A stretch of DNA of 10,917 nt from Bacillota bacterium (GCA_023435855.1 JAEZLG010000283.1:1-10917); one strand, 5' to 3'; shown: positions 1-6,879, counted from the stretch's first letter. Notes: generated by a model not told the origin, from the sequence alone. Made by a program: numbers and translations.

Positions 1-662
1 CATCCATCGCGCGTGTGGATGAAAACGGACTTGTGATGGGTTATAAAAAGGGCGAGGTAAAGATCAGTGCCGTAGCGGCGGATGGTTCCGGCGTCATTGG
101 TATATGCAAGGTGAAGGTAACTTCAAATGCCAAAATATTGGAAAACGGCGAGGCAAAGGACCCTGTATTTTACGGCAATGTCTATGATTTGTACTCGCAG
201 CTCGGAAGCGATGAGGAGCAAAGCTTAAGGGCATATTACAGCGCTCTGGGAAAAGACCGTGCGTCACGCATCATAAAAAAGGCGCTCGAATATGCGGGCG
301 TCGGTTATATGTATGTGGATTGCAGCAAGCTTACTAAAATCGCCTATAGAGCGGGTGGATATTCCATTCCCCGCATATCGGACGACCAAGCTCACGCGCT
401 TAGGTCGCGCACGGTTGATCGATCGAAGTTAAGACCGGGGGATTTGATCTTCTTTAAAAAGCTGCCGAACGAATTTTGTTCTTGCGGTGCTGTGTGCAGG
501 CGCTACGGGGAGATTCACCACGTCGGCATCTATTACGGATACGTGGATGGCAGCCATTACATCATCGATGCGAGCAGTGTCATAGGCAAGATTGTAATTC
601 GCAAATGGGACGGCAGCGACAATTTTGCGGAGATGCTTTACGCGTTTGCAGCGCGGCGTTAG
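1..662 (+). CDS. NlpC/P60-family cell-wall hydrolase with Big2 domain (5' partial)
   Basis: This is the 3' end of a longer gene; the open frame continues through the window edge (first full codon at 3). Residues are numbered from the in-frame GTG codon at 15, which is unlikely to be the true start. The first part (SIARVDENGLVMG, then GEVKISAVAADGSG) reads as the end of a bacterial Ig-like Big2 repeat, common in surface proteins. After a linker comes an NlpC/P60 domain (about 85-212): nucleophile Cys in DCSKLTKIAYRAGG (Cys103), the PGDLIFF strand (141-147) and the HHVGIYYG strand with the general-base His (168/169). This family cleaves peptide stems of peptidoglycan, so an extracellular wall-remodelling role is inferred. 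Oddities: the usual YVWGG-like segment before the Cys is YMYV, the third polar position (often His in IHAS) is Asp185 in IIDASS, and there is a Cys-rich insert at 155-161. No signal peptide can be judged. Confidence 0.85.
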   Translation, partial: SIARVDENGLVMGYKKGEVKISAVAADGSGVIGICKVKVTSNAKILENGEAKDPVFYGNVYDLYSQLGSDEEQSLRAYYSALGKDRASRIIKKALEYAGVGYMYVDCSKLTKIAYRAGGYSIPRISDDQAHALRSRTVDRSKLRPGDLIFFKKLPNEFCSCGAVCRRYGEIHHVGIYYGYVDGSHYIIDASSVIGKIVIRKWDGSDNFAEMLYAFAARR

Positions 663-728
663 CTTACTCGCGCAAATAACTGCGGCCATTTCAACATATT
701 GCAGTAGTAGGGCGGGATGTCCCATTAA

Positions 729-823
729 GCATTTCCAATGCATAATGCAAGGATGTTTCGCTTCTGGCGAAACCCCGGGGTTCTAAAAAAGCGTTACTGG
801 CGCTTTTTTTGCCCCTTTGGGGC
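729..823. terminator. Hairpin cluster and nested palindrome, probable bidirectional terminator
   Basis: Several perfect inverted repeats follow one another between two convergent genes: GCATT/AATGC (729-741, 3-nt loop), GTTTCGC/GCGAAAC (755-773, 5-nt loop), the palindrome AACCCCGGGGTT (771-782), AAAAAAGCG/CGCTTTTTT (785-809, 7-nt loop) and GCCCC/GGGGC (811-823, 3-nt loop). The C and G tracts can also nest: 773-776 with 819-822, and 777-780 with 812-815, around the 785-809 stem. The A and T tracts of that stem give a U-run on either strand, so it can end the hydrolase transcript on + and the rsmA transcript on -. Termination is inferred; the base pairing is seen directly. Confidence 0.65.
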
Positions 824-832
824 ACCGAACCC

Positions 833-887
833 GCTGTCGCGGCGTGCATTTGAATGTTTATGTATCGTATGTACTTAGCGCGACAGC
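833..887. repeat. Inverted repeat with 9-bp perfect arms, 37-nt spacer
   Basis: GCTGTCGCG at 833-841 is the exact reverse complement of CGCGACAGC at 879-887. On the + strand the right arm is followed by CCCGCCG and then seven T (895-901), so this could be a second terminator-like structure. On the - strand it is the first hairpin downstream of rsmA. The spacer (842-878) is AT-richer and holds no gene. Function is unknown. Confidence 0.5.
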
Positions 888-902
888 CCCGCCGCTTTTT
901 TA

Positions 903-1739
903 TTACTCGACCTCAATTTTCTTAAACTTCATTGCCAGCTTTGCAAATGTTTCAGGTGGCAGAGACTCCGCGCGCGCGGCAGGATTTATACCACATGCAT
1001 CAAGTGCATCCGACAGCGCTTCGCGGGTTTGAAACAACGGTTTTAGGTTGTTGAATATCGTCTTTCTGCGCATGGAAAAAGCGGCAGTTAATAGCGGTGG
1101 GAGTGCTTTTATAAAGGGCGCATTTTCTTTTTTACTAAGGCGTATCACGACAGAGTCAATCTCCGGTGCGGGGTAATATGCCGCAGGGGACAGGGAAAGT
1201 ACCTTCTTAATCGTATAGCCGAATTTCGCGAGCACCGTCATTGGCCCGTATATTTTCGTTTCGGGTGGGGTAAAAAAGCGCTCAGCTGCTTCTTTTTGGA
1301 GCATGAGCGTCATGCTCTCAATAGGATAATCGCCACTTAGAAGAGCCATGCAGATGGGTGATGTAACATAATAGGGAAGATTGGCGGCGACGCAAAAACT
1401 CCTGCCCTCAAAAAAGTCCGTATAAAGTCCTTTTACGTCAAGCTTTAAAAAATCGCGGTGGATGAGAAGAACATTATCTGCATCCGTAAGCCTTGTTTTA
1501 AGCACGTTGTATAAGGCAAAGTCTATTTCCACAGCGGCAAGCTTTTTTGCGCGCCCGATTAAAGGAACGGTTAGTGCACCTAAGCCCGGGCCAATCTCGA
1601 GGACGTATTTCTCATCTATTTCAGCAGCATCAAGGATGGAGGAAATTGCGCTTTCGTCACACAAAAAATTCTGCCCGAGCGCCTTATTTGGCGTCAGGCC
1701 GAATTGATGTAAAAGCTCTTTTGTTTTTGCTGTACTCAT
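903..1739 (-). CDS. rsmA: 16S rRNA (adenine1518-N6/adenine1519-N6)-dimethyltransferase RsmA (KsgA)
   Basis: The product uses S-adenosylmethionine to dimethylate two adjacent adenines in the 3'-terminal hairpin of 16S rRNA, a late step of small-subunit maturation in the cytoplasm. It is 278 residues long, normal for the family. Visible motifs in order: ALGQNFL (residues about 20-26), the SAM-binding loop EIGPGLGALT, the acidic residue ending strand 2 in AVEID, and the catalytic NLPYYVTSPI motif typical of N6-adenine methyltransferases. The C-terminal half matches the RsmA pattern, with PAPEIDSVVIRL and a basic RRKTIFNNLK segment. The ATG overlaps the stop of the upstream gene by one base (TGATG), and no good Shine-Dalgarno lies before it, so translation probably depends on coupling to that gene. 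In Bacillus the same neighbourhood usually carries rnmV between these two genes; here it is absent. Confidence 0.97.
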   Translation of the reverse strand: MSTAKTKELLHQFGLTPNKALGQNFLCDESAISSILDAAEIDEKYVLEIGPGLGALTVPLIGRAKKLAAVEIDFALYNVLKTRLTDADNVLLIHRDFLKLDVKGLYTDFFEGRSFCVAANLPYYVTSPICMALLSGDYPIESMTLMLQKEAAERFFTPPETKIYGPMTVLAKFGYTIKKVLSLSPAAYYPAPEIDSVVIRLSKKENAPFIKALPPLLTAAFSMRRKTIFNNLKPLFQTREALSDALDACGINPAARAESLPPETFAKLAMKFKKIEVE

Positions 1740-2980
1740 CAGTTTACTTTAATGTAGATGGTTCGGTTGTACTTGCGCCCCCAGCGCACCGCTTCCGCCC
1801 TCGTATTAAACCATAAATCAATGGCGTTGGATTTCTCACCGCTGTAGTTGCGGAATGCCCCCGTGTCAAGAGCGGTACCGTAGCCATAACCCGGTATGTA
1901 GATTTTTGTGTAATAGGGTATGAGTTTGGGGTTCACTGCAATGGTACCAAGCTTTGGCCTGGTGCCTGTGGCGGTACGAGTTCCGGTGCAATAGCCCGTG
2001 ATGGCATGTACGGTGATCGCCTTCCAGCCATCTACACCGTCGCTTGGCCGTACGATATTGTGGCGGTTGAAGGTACGCCATTCTCCTTCGTATTTGGTCT
2101 GGTAGTGGATCTTGGTGCCCACGCGGACGACCTCATCGACGGCAGGCTCGATTACTCTTTGGCCAACGATTGTACGCGAGACCACCACCCCGTTTTTAGT
2201 GATAACCCTTCTCGTGACTTCCTTTACGCCGTCCCGGCCTTCTTGCACCACCACGGGGTCTTTGTAATTGTATATGGTATCGTCCTTGATGGTGATCTCA
2301 CGATAATAGAGGGGCACGAGATTATCCTTCTCGTTGTACGGGTAGGATATTTCCACATCGATGTGCCGTATCTTCATGCCTGGCTCAATATCCTCAAAGG
2401 GGCGGTTGGACAACTCGTCCTCCACACCGGCTTTTACGCCCGCAATATCGAGAGCATCGCCCACGGTACCGTCTGTCATGTTAAGAATCGTAACATAGCT
2501 GTGGGACTCTACTGCAACAGGAAATGCGCGTATGACATTTACTTCCATACCGTCTTTAATAAGTGCGGATGGGTCCTCACTGAGTTCATCATAGGATGAA
2601 AGCGTAATGCCGCTTCGAGATAAAAAATCGGAAACAGTGGATTCGCGTGCCATAAAATGCGCGGTCGCACCATCTGCGTTTAAAGTCACTTGCCGCATTT
2701 TGGTATCGGCGCGCAGTACAAATAAGCAATATAGAACAGCGGCAACTGTGGCAAGGCCCATAAATAAGTCAAACACGATAAGTATAGGTCTTTTGCCGCC
2801 CGGAATTTTAGGCAGCGGCAGTTTACTGACGCGATCTAGCGCGCCGTGCGCTTTTTGAGAGGCTGCATCCGCGTGCTTTTTAAATGAAGCAAAAATATAC
2901 TCGAAAAAGACCGCTGCTCCGCTTTTCGGGCGAACAGCCTCCATGGCCATATGCTTTCTCGGTTTTTTTCGCTCGAACAT
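1739..2980 (-). CDS. Membrane-anchored G5/3D-domain protein (YabE-like)
   Basis: A 413-residue protein resembling Bacillus YabE and the resuscitation-factor-like wall proteins. Order: a basic cytoplasmic N-terminus (1-63), one membrane segment (about 64-90, RPILIVFDLFMGLATVAAVL), two DUF348-type ubiquitin-like repeats (about 95-210), a G5 domain (about 225-290, with VTRRVITKNG and VVRVGTK) and a C-terminal 3D domain (about 322-411, with GYCTGTRTATG, IPGYGYG, LDTGAF and NAIDLWF). 3D domains share a double-psi barrel with lytic transglycosylase MltA, so a role in peptidoglycan remodelling outside the cell is likely but inferred. The start at 2980 is chosen because AAGGAGG lies seven bases upstream, behind a strong promoter; a longer frame up to 3142 would read through that promoter. 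Two of the three conserved Asp are visible (372, 388); the first position is Asn350. The last base is shared with the rsmA start. Confidence 0.9.
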   Translation of the reverse strand: MFERKKPRKHMAMEAVRPKSGAAVFFEYIFASFKKHADAASQKAHGALDRVSKLPLPKIPGGKRPILIVFDLFMGLATVAAVLYCLFVLRADTKMRQVTLNADGATAHFMARESTVSDFLSRSGITLSSYDELSEDPSALIKDGMEVNVIRAFPVAVESHSYVTILNMTDGTVGDALDIAGVKAGVEDELSNRPFEDIEPGMKIRHIDVEISYPYNEKDNLVPLYYREITIKDDTIYNYKDPVVVQEGRDGVKEVTRRVITKNGVVVSRTIVGQRVIEPAVDEVVRVGTKIHYQTKYEGEWRTFNRHNIVRPSDGVDGWKAITVHAITGYCTGTRTATGTRPKLGTIAVNPKLIPYYTKIYIPGYGYGTALDTGAFRNYSGEKSNAIDLWFNTRAEAVRWGRKYNRTIYIKVN

Positions 2981-3002
2981 AGCACCTCCTTGAAACACCA
3001 AT

Positions 3003-3031
3003 ATTTTATCAGTGTGGCTGAGGTGTGTCAA
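3003..3031 (-). promoter_or_regulatory. Sigma-A-type promoter for the 3D-domain protein and rsmA operon
   Basis: Read on the minus strand: a consensus -35 TTGACA (3031-3026), a 17-base spacer, and -10 TAAAAT (3008-3003). Transcription would start near 2996, leaving a leader of only about 16 bases that consists mainly of the AAGGAGG ribosome binding site (2991-2985) before the ATG at 2980. The hexamers and spacing are seen; activity is inferred. Confidence 0.8.
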
Positions 3032-3106
3032 ATGAACGATGTATGGCCGAGGTTCTATGATCCTACTAATAAAACAATATATACAGTAAACGTTATGCGG
3101 TTGCGG

Positions 3107-3136
3107 TTTACAGCTTGTTTTAAACAAGTATATAAT
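3107..3136 (+). promoter_or_regulatory. Sigma-A-type promoter for the MecA/PbpC-like PBP
   Basis: -35 TTTACA (3107-3112), an 18-base spacer, and a perfect -10 TATAAT (3131-3136). The predicted start of transcription is near 3143. The ribosome binding site AGAAGGAG (3162-3169) precedes the ATG at 3175 with five spacing bases. The spacer of this promoter is occupied by a perfect palindrome, listed separately. Confidence 0.75.
3114..3128. promoter_or_regulatory. Candidate operator: 15-bp palindrome between -35 and -10
   Basis: CTTGTTT-T-AAACAAG is a perfect inverted repeat with one central base. It fills most of the spacer of the PBP promoter, a position where a bound dimeric repressor would block RNA polymerase. 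It does not have the TACA...TGTA core of MecI/BlaI operators, so the regulator, if there is one, cannot be named. No regulator gene is present in the window. Confidence 0.45.
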
Positions 3137-3174
3137 ACACATGAACGTTAAAATATCTCATAGAAGGAGCGCAC

Positions 3175-5361
3175 ATGAAACGCGTTGTCGCGGTTTTCCT
3201 CATCCTTGCATTTCTTATACCAATGACCGGCTGTGAAACTGCGGAGTCCGGCTCCTCAGCATGCGGGCGGTTTTTAGAGTATCTGAAAAATGGGGAATAT
3301 GCCTCCGCCTACGCCATGTTAAGTGCCCAATCACGTAACGATACCGAAGAAAGCAAGATAAATCGCGTAACCGAGCAGGAGTTCATCGATAAATATACCA
3401 ACATATTTGAAGCGCTCGACATCGTGAGTATTTCCTTTGATACTATTGAAGTTACAGAAGAAGGCTCGGTTCTTGCCGCGATTTCCTATACCGCAGTGTA
3501 TCGCTCGGTACTCGCGGGCGATTTGAAAAACGATTTTAAGCTCACCGCCGTGATGCAGGGCGGTAGTTGGCGCGTCGAATGGACGCCCGCAAACATATTT
3601 CCCGATATGACCTGGGGTGATACCGTCCGCGTGGCGACGATTGCCGCAAAACGCGGTGAAATACTATCCGACGGCCGTGCCCTTGCCGCTACAATTGGCG
3701 CAACATCCGTGTATGCCGTTCCCTCTATCATCGATGACGAGGCTATCTTTTGCGCACAGGTATCGCCGCTTCTCGGGCTTACTGTAGAAGAAGTAAGCGC
3801 TGCGCTTAAGAAGGCTTATAATGATGTGGCTGTGCTCAAAACCTACTATTCCGACGAGCTTTTGCAATCGGTTCACGAGCAGCTTCTAAGCGTGAAGGGC
3901 ATAGGTATCGACGACGGTAATTTCAAGGTGCAGCGCGAGTATCCGTTTAAGAGCCTTCTTGCACATGTGCTAGGCTACGTTGCCCCAATCAGTGCCGAAA
4001 GTACGGAGGAACTTGAGGCTCTCATTGCTGAGCTTAACGATAGAATCGGCGACGATTCCACTTACAACAGCGATTCCATCGTGGGTAAGCTTGGGCTTGA
4101 AAGGCAGTATGAAACGGAACTGCACGGAAAAAACGGTAAGGAGATATTCATCTTCTCCGCTGCGGGAGAAAAAAAGCGCACCCTCTATAAAGAAAATGCG
4201 GAAAATGGCATGGATATAGAGCTCACCGTCAATATTGAGCTGCAAAAGCGCGTGGAGGAGCTCATGGAGCTCGTGCTCTACGGCGAGACCACCGCGGGTG
4301 CTGTGGTCGTTATGAACCCGCTCACGGGTGAGATACAGGCAATCGCATCGTATCCCACGTACGACTTAAACCTGTTTGTACGCGGTATCAGTCAAAAGGA
4401 TTATGACGCGCTTATCAATTATGCCGCAAAACCTCTCATCAACCGTACCACGCAGGGACTTTACCCGCCCGGCTCGGTGTTTAAAGCATTTACGGCCACG
4501 GCTGCGCTTGAATCGGGCGCGCTTACCTCGGACCCGGATGAACAGTTCAAGGGCCATATCGAGGATGATTACTGGGAACCTACGGAGTTTGGAACATGGA
4601 TATGGCCGCGCATCAAACGCGCTTATATGAGATACCGCGCGGAACCCTTGAACATGCACAATGCTATCATTAATTCGGATAACATTTATTTTGCCAACGC
4701 TGCGCTCCTTATCGGCGAGGAACCGTTTTTTACCTATATGAAGAGCTTAGGCATGGAGGAAAGCATCCCGTTTGAAATTTATGTCGCTAAACCGCAGCTT
4801 GTGAACGAAAACACGGATATCACACCTAAGCTTCTTGCAGACAGCGGCTATGGGCAGGGTGAAATTCTTGTGACACCCTTACAGCTTGCAAGTATGTTCT
4901 CCATGTTTGCAAATGGCGGCGATATTGTAAAACCGCGCATCGTGAGGGGCTTATACGAGGAGGACGGCTTCCGAATCCAAACGGTTTCAGAAAGCGAAAC
5001 CGGGATATGGAAGGAAAACGTGGTGCCCGATTCGATTATTTCCGAGATTATTCCCATGCTCAAGGATGTTGTGAGCAAGGACTATAACGGCACGGGCCAC
5101 GCGCTCAAAGTCAATAGTTGTGAGGTTGCCGCCAAAACGGGCACGGCTGAAATCGGCAGTGATAAGAGCCGAGAAATATCGTGGTTTGCGGGTTTCCGTA
5201 CAGGTGTAAGCGAGGAGAACGCACGGCTCGTATTGGTTATGCTCGAAGTACCCGTTGGTACGGAATATTCTACCCTTAAGTTTGATATAGCACGCGAGCT
5301 GTTAAAAATGGCGAGCCCCGGCACGATACCGGAAGGGGATGCGCAAGCACAAGGCGGTTAA
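3175..5361 (+). CDS. Class B penicillin-binding protein, MecA/PbpC type, predicted lipoprotein
   Basis: A D,D-transpeptidase that cross-links peptidoglycan stems outside the membrane. The 728 residues begin with a lipoprotein signal (basic start, hydrophobic stretch, lipobox MTGC with lipidated Cys20). An NTF2-like MecA N-terminal domain follows (about 28-143, ending GGSWRVEWTPANIFPDMTW), then the PBP dimer domain (about 155-335, including AAKRGEILSDGRALA and the LAHVLGYVAPIS segment) and the transpeptidase domain (about 370-710). Catalytic motifs are intact: SVFK (434-437, nucleophile Ser434), SDN (501-503) and KTGT (654-657). The segment LLADSGYGQGEI (553-564) closely matches Bacillus PbpC (PBP3) and staphylococcal PBP2a, whose members often have low beta-lactam affinity; resistance here is inference only. 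It is transcribed divergently from the 3D-domain gene and followed by a separate promoter, so it is probably monocistronic. Confidence 0.93.
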   Translation: MKRVVAVFLILAFLIPMTGCETAESGSSACGRFLEYLKNGEYASAYAMLSAQSRNDTEESKINRVTEQEFIDKYTNIFEALDIVSISFDTIEVTEEGSVLAAISYTAVYRSVLAGDLKNDFKLTAVMQGGSWRVEWTPANIFPDMTWGDTVRVATIAAKRGEILSDGRALAATIGATSVYAVPSIIDDEAIFCAQVSPLLGLTVEEVSAALKKAYNDVAVLKTYYSDELLQSVHEQLLSVKGIGIDDGNFKVQREYPFKSLLAHVLGYVAPISAESTEELEALIAELNDRIGDDSTYNSDSIVGKLGLERQYETELHGKNGKEIFIFSAAGEKKRTLYKENAENGMDIELTVNIELQKRVEELMELVLYGETTAGAVVVMNPLTGEIQAIASYPTYDLNLFVRGISQKDYDALINYAAKPLINRTTQGLYPPGSVFKAFTATAALESGALTSDPDEQFKGHIEDDYWEPTEFGTWIWPRIKRAYMRYRAEPLNMHNAIINSDNIYFANAALLIGEEPFFTYMKSLGMEESIPFEIYVAKPQLVNENTDITPKLLADSGYGQGEILVTPLQLASMFSMFANGGDIVKPRIVRGLYEEDGFRIQTVSESETGIWKENVVPDSIISEIIPMLKDVVSKDYNGTGHALKVNSCEVAAKTGTAEIGSDKSREISWFAGFRTGVSEENARLVLVMLEVPVGTEYSTLKFDIARELLKMASPGTIPEGDAQAQGG

Positions 5362-5409
5362 GTTGATGTATAACGAAAGCGTATATGCAGTATATACTCC
5401 CCACCGTCC

Positions 5410-5439
5410 TTGACAGCGCTAATTCACGTGGCTTACAAT
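5410..5439 (+). promoter_or_regulatory. Sigma-A-type promoter for the CoA-transferase genes
   Basis: A consensus -35 TTGACA (5410-5415), an 18-base spacer, and -10 TACAAT (5434-5439) lie in the 140-bp gap after the PBP gene. Transcription would start near 5446, where a tandem ATCGAT-G-ATCGAT begins (5446-5458). The ribosome binding site GGAGG (5486-5490) is 11 bases before the ATG at 5502, slightly long. The rest of the gap shows only a weak AT-rich hairpin (5381-5397). Confidence 0.7.
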
Positions 5440-5501
5440 ACTTTTATCGATGATCGATCCGGAAAGCATTTCTCATTATCGAATCGGAGGTTTCTTAACC
5501 A

Positions 5502-6152
5502 ATGAACAAAATCATGACGGCCAAGGAGGCCATCAGCCGTATACGTGATAACGATGTTGTCATGATCGGCGGCTTTTTGCAATGCGGAACGCCTGAGGCT
5601 TTGCTCGAATCCCTCATTTCGGAAAGCGAAGCGACCGATCTAACCATCGTCAGCAACGATACAGGCTGGGACTATTTGAACACATATAGGCTCATGGAGC
5701 TTGGCCGCGTGAAAAAGGTGTATTCTACGTGGGTGGGCGGCAACCCCATCACGGGTGCCATGTATGCGGCGAATCCCGAAAGCGTCGTGCTTGTGCCCCA
5801 GGGCACGCTTGCCGAGGCCGTCCGTGCGGCCGGCAGCGGTATCGCGGGCTTTTTATCGCCTTCGGGTGTTGGCACCATCGTAGCCGAGGGCAAAAAGACC
5901 GTGGAGCTCGACGGGCGGGAGTACCTGTTTGAAAAGGCTTTGCACGGTGATGTGGCGCTTATACACGCCACCAAGGTCGATAAATTAGGAAATTGCTACA
6001 TGCGCGGTGCGAGCAAAAACTTCAACGCCATCATGCCGCAGGCCTGCAAATTCGCTGTGGTGGAAGCCGAAGAGATTGTGGAAGCCGGTGAGATCGACTC
6101 GGATCTTATAACCTTGTCCGGCATCTACATCGACGCAATCGTTGCGCTTTAG
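5502..6152 (+). CDS. atoD: 3-oxoacid/acetoacetate-type CoA-transferase, subunit A
   Basis: This is the alpha subunit (216 residues) of a family I CoA-transferase, which moves CoA between a donor acyl-CoA and an acid such as acetoacetate, acetate or butyrate. Residues 16-31 (DNDVVMIGGFLQCGTP) fit the family signature 1 exactly. Further family features are VSNDTG, the VPQGTLAEAVRAAGSGIAGF segment and GVGTIVAEGK. The KNFNAIMPQA stretch and the C-terminal VVEAEEIVEAGEI are also typical of AtoD/CtfA/ScoA proteins. It is the first gene behind the promoter at 5410. Its TAG stop overlaps the AGGAGG ribosome binding site of subunit B, and only eight bases separate the two genes, as expected for subunits made in equal amounts. 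The exact substrate pair (AtoDA, CtfAB, ScoAB or butyryl-CoA:acetoacetate type) cannot be read from the sequence. Confidence 0.93.
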   Translation: MNKIMTAKEAISRIRDNDVVMIGGFLQCGTPEALLESLISESEATDLTIVSNDTGWDYLNTYRLMELGRVKKVYSTWVGGNPITGAMYAANPESVVLVPQGTLAEAVRAAGSGIAGFLSPSGVGTIVAEGKKTVELDGREYLFEKALHGDVALIHATKVDKLGNCYMRGASKNFNAIMPQACKFAVVEAEEIVEAGEIDSDLITLSGIYIDAIVAL

Positions 6153-6160
6153 GAGGGAAT

Positions 6161-6823
6161 ATGGACACGAAAGTTTTTATAGCAAAGCGCGTAGCGCAGG
6201 AGCTTCGTGACGGTGACGTGGTGAATTTGGGCATAGGCTTGCCTACGCTTGTTGCAAACTACGTGCCTGAAGGCATCAGCGTCATCTTCCAGTCAGAAAA
6301 CGGCATTTTAGGGCTCGGCCCTGCGCCTGTGCCCGAAAATGCGGATAAGAACATAGTAAACGCCGGCGGCGGATGTGTGACAGCAATCCCCGGTGCGCAG
6401 TTCGTAAACAGCGCCGACTCGTTTGCTGCCATACGCGGCGGGCATGTGGCTATGGCAGTTTTGGGTGCTTTGCAAGTAGATGAAGAGGGTAACCTGGCCA
6501 ACTGGCTCGTTCCGGGGAAAAAAGTAAACGGCATGGGCGGGGCTATGGATCTGGTGACGGGGGCACGACAGGTTGTTATTGCCATGGAGCATACCGCAAA
6601 GGGTGCACCGAAAATTTTAAGAAAATGCAGCTACCCGCTTACGGGAAAAGGTGTTGTGAAGCTCATTGTTACGGAAATGGCTGTAATACGCGTCACAAAA
6701 GAAGGGCTTGTACTCGAGGAGATTGCACCCGGTTACACCATTGATCAGGTAATTGCAGCCACGGAGGCGAAGCTTCGTATCCACGAAAACCTCAAGGTAA
6801 TGGACGTGGGCGAAGAAGATTAA
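6161..6823 (+). CDS. atoA: 3-oxoacid/acetoacetate-type CoA-transferase, subunit B
   Basis: This is the beta subunit (220 residues) and carries the catalytic glutamate that forms the glutamyl-CoA thioester intermediate. Signature 2, FQSENGILG, lies at residues 43-51 with Glu46 as the catalytic residue. Other family features are the GIGLPTL segment near the start (24-30), the GGG loop, GGHVAMAVLGALQVD, GNLANWLVPGK and GMGGAMDLV. The length is normal. Translation starts at an ATG eight bases after subunit A, with AGGAGG at 6151-6156. Together they would form an alpha/beta enzyme. With the thiolase downstream, the likely job is to activate acetoacetate to acetoacetyl-CoA (or the reverse) while releasing a free acid; this is inferred from context. 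A terminator-like hairpin follows 17 bases after the stop. Confidence 0.94.
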   Translation: MDTKVFIAKRVAQELRDGDVVNLGIGLPTLVANYVPEGISVIFQSENGILGLGPAPVPENADKNIVNAGGGCVTAIPGAQFVNSADSFAAIRGGHVAMAVLGALQVDEEGNLANWLVPGKKVNGMGGAMDLVTGARQVVIAMEHTAKGAPKILRKCSYPLTGKGVVKLIVTEMAVIRVTKEGLVLEEIAPGYTIDQVIAATEAKLRIHENLKVMDVGEED

Positions 6824-6840
6824 AAGTACAAAATCTTAAC

Positions 6841-6879
6841 GCCGGAGCACGCCCTATGGGCATAAGTTTCCGGCTTTTT
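6841..6879 (+). terminator. Terminator or attenuator hairpin inside the cluster
   Basis: GCCGGA (6841-6846) pairs with TCCGGC (6869-6874), with an inner stem GCCC/GGGC (6851-6861) around TAT, followed at once by TTTTT (6875-6879). It begins 17 bases after the subunit B stop and ends 37 bases before the thiolase ATG. No clear promoter fits in the remaining space, so the thiolase is probably reached by partial read-through. The hairpin would then lower expression of the downstream genes. Confidence 0.7.

Noticed and set aside
817..1032. A 71-codon open frame on the + strand between the convergent genes
   Set aside because: It overlaps the hairpin region and the end of rsmA, has no ribosome binding site and no recognisable content.
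2006..2599. A 197-codon open frame on the + strand, antisense to the 3D-domain gene
   Set aside because: It lies wholly inside a clearly coding minus-strand gene, has no ribosome binding site and its translation shows no recognisable family.
2981..3142. 54-codon N-terminal extension of the 3D-domain protein
   Set aside because: It would span the strong TTGACA/TAAAAT promoter and the AAGGAGG site that fits the start at 2980.
5381..5397. GTATAT/ATATAC hairpin after the PBP gene as a terminator
   Set aside because: The six-pair stem is all A-T except one pair and has no T-run after it, so it is too weak to call.
5446..5458. Tandem ATCGAT-G-ATCGAT as part of a repeat array or CRISPR
   Set aside because: Only two short copies exist and there are no regular spacers; it is kept only as a weak operator candidate.
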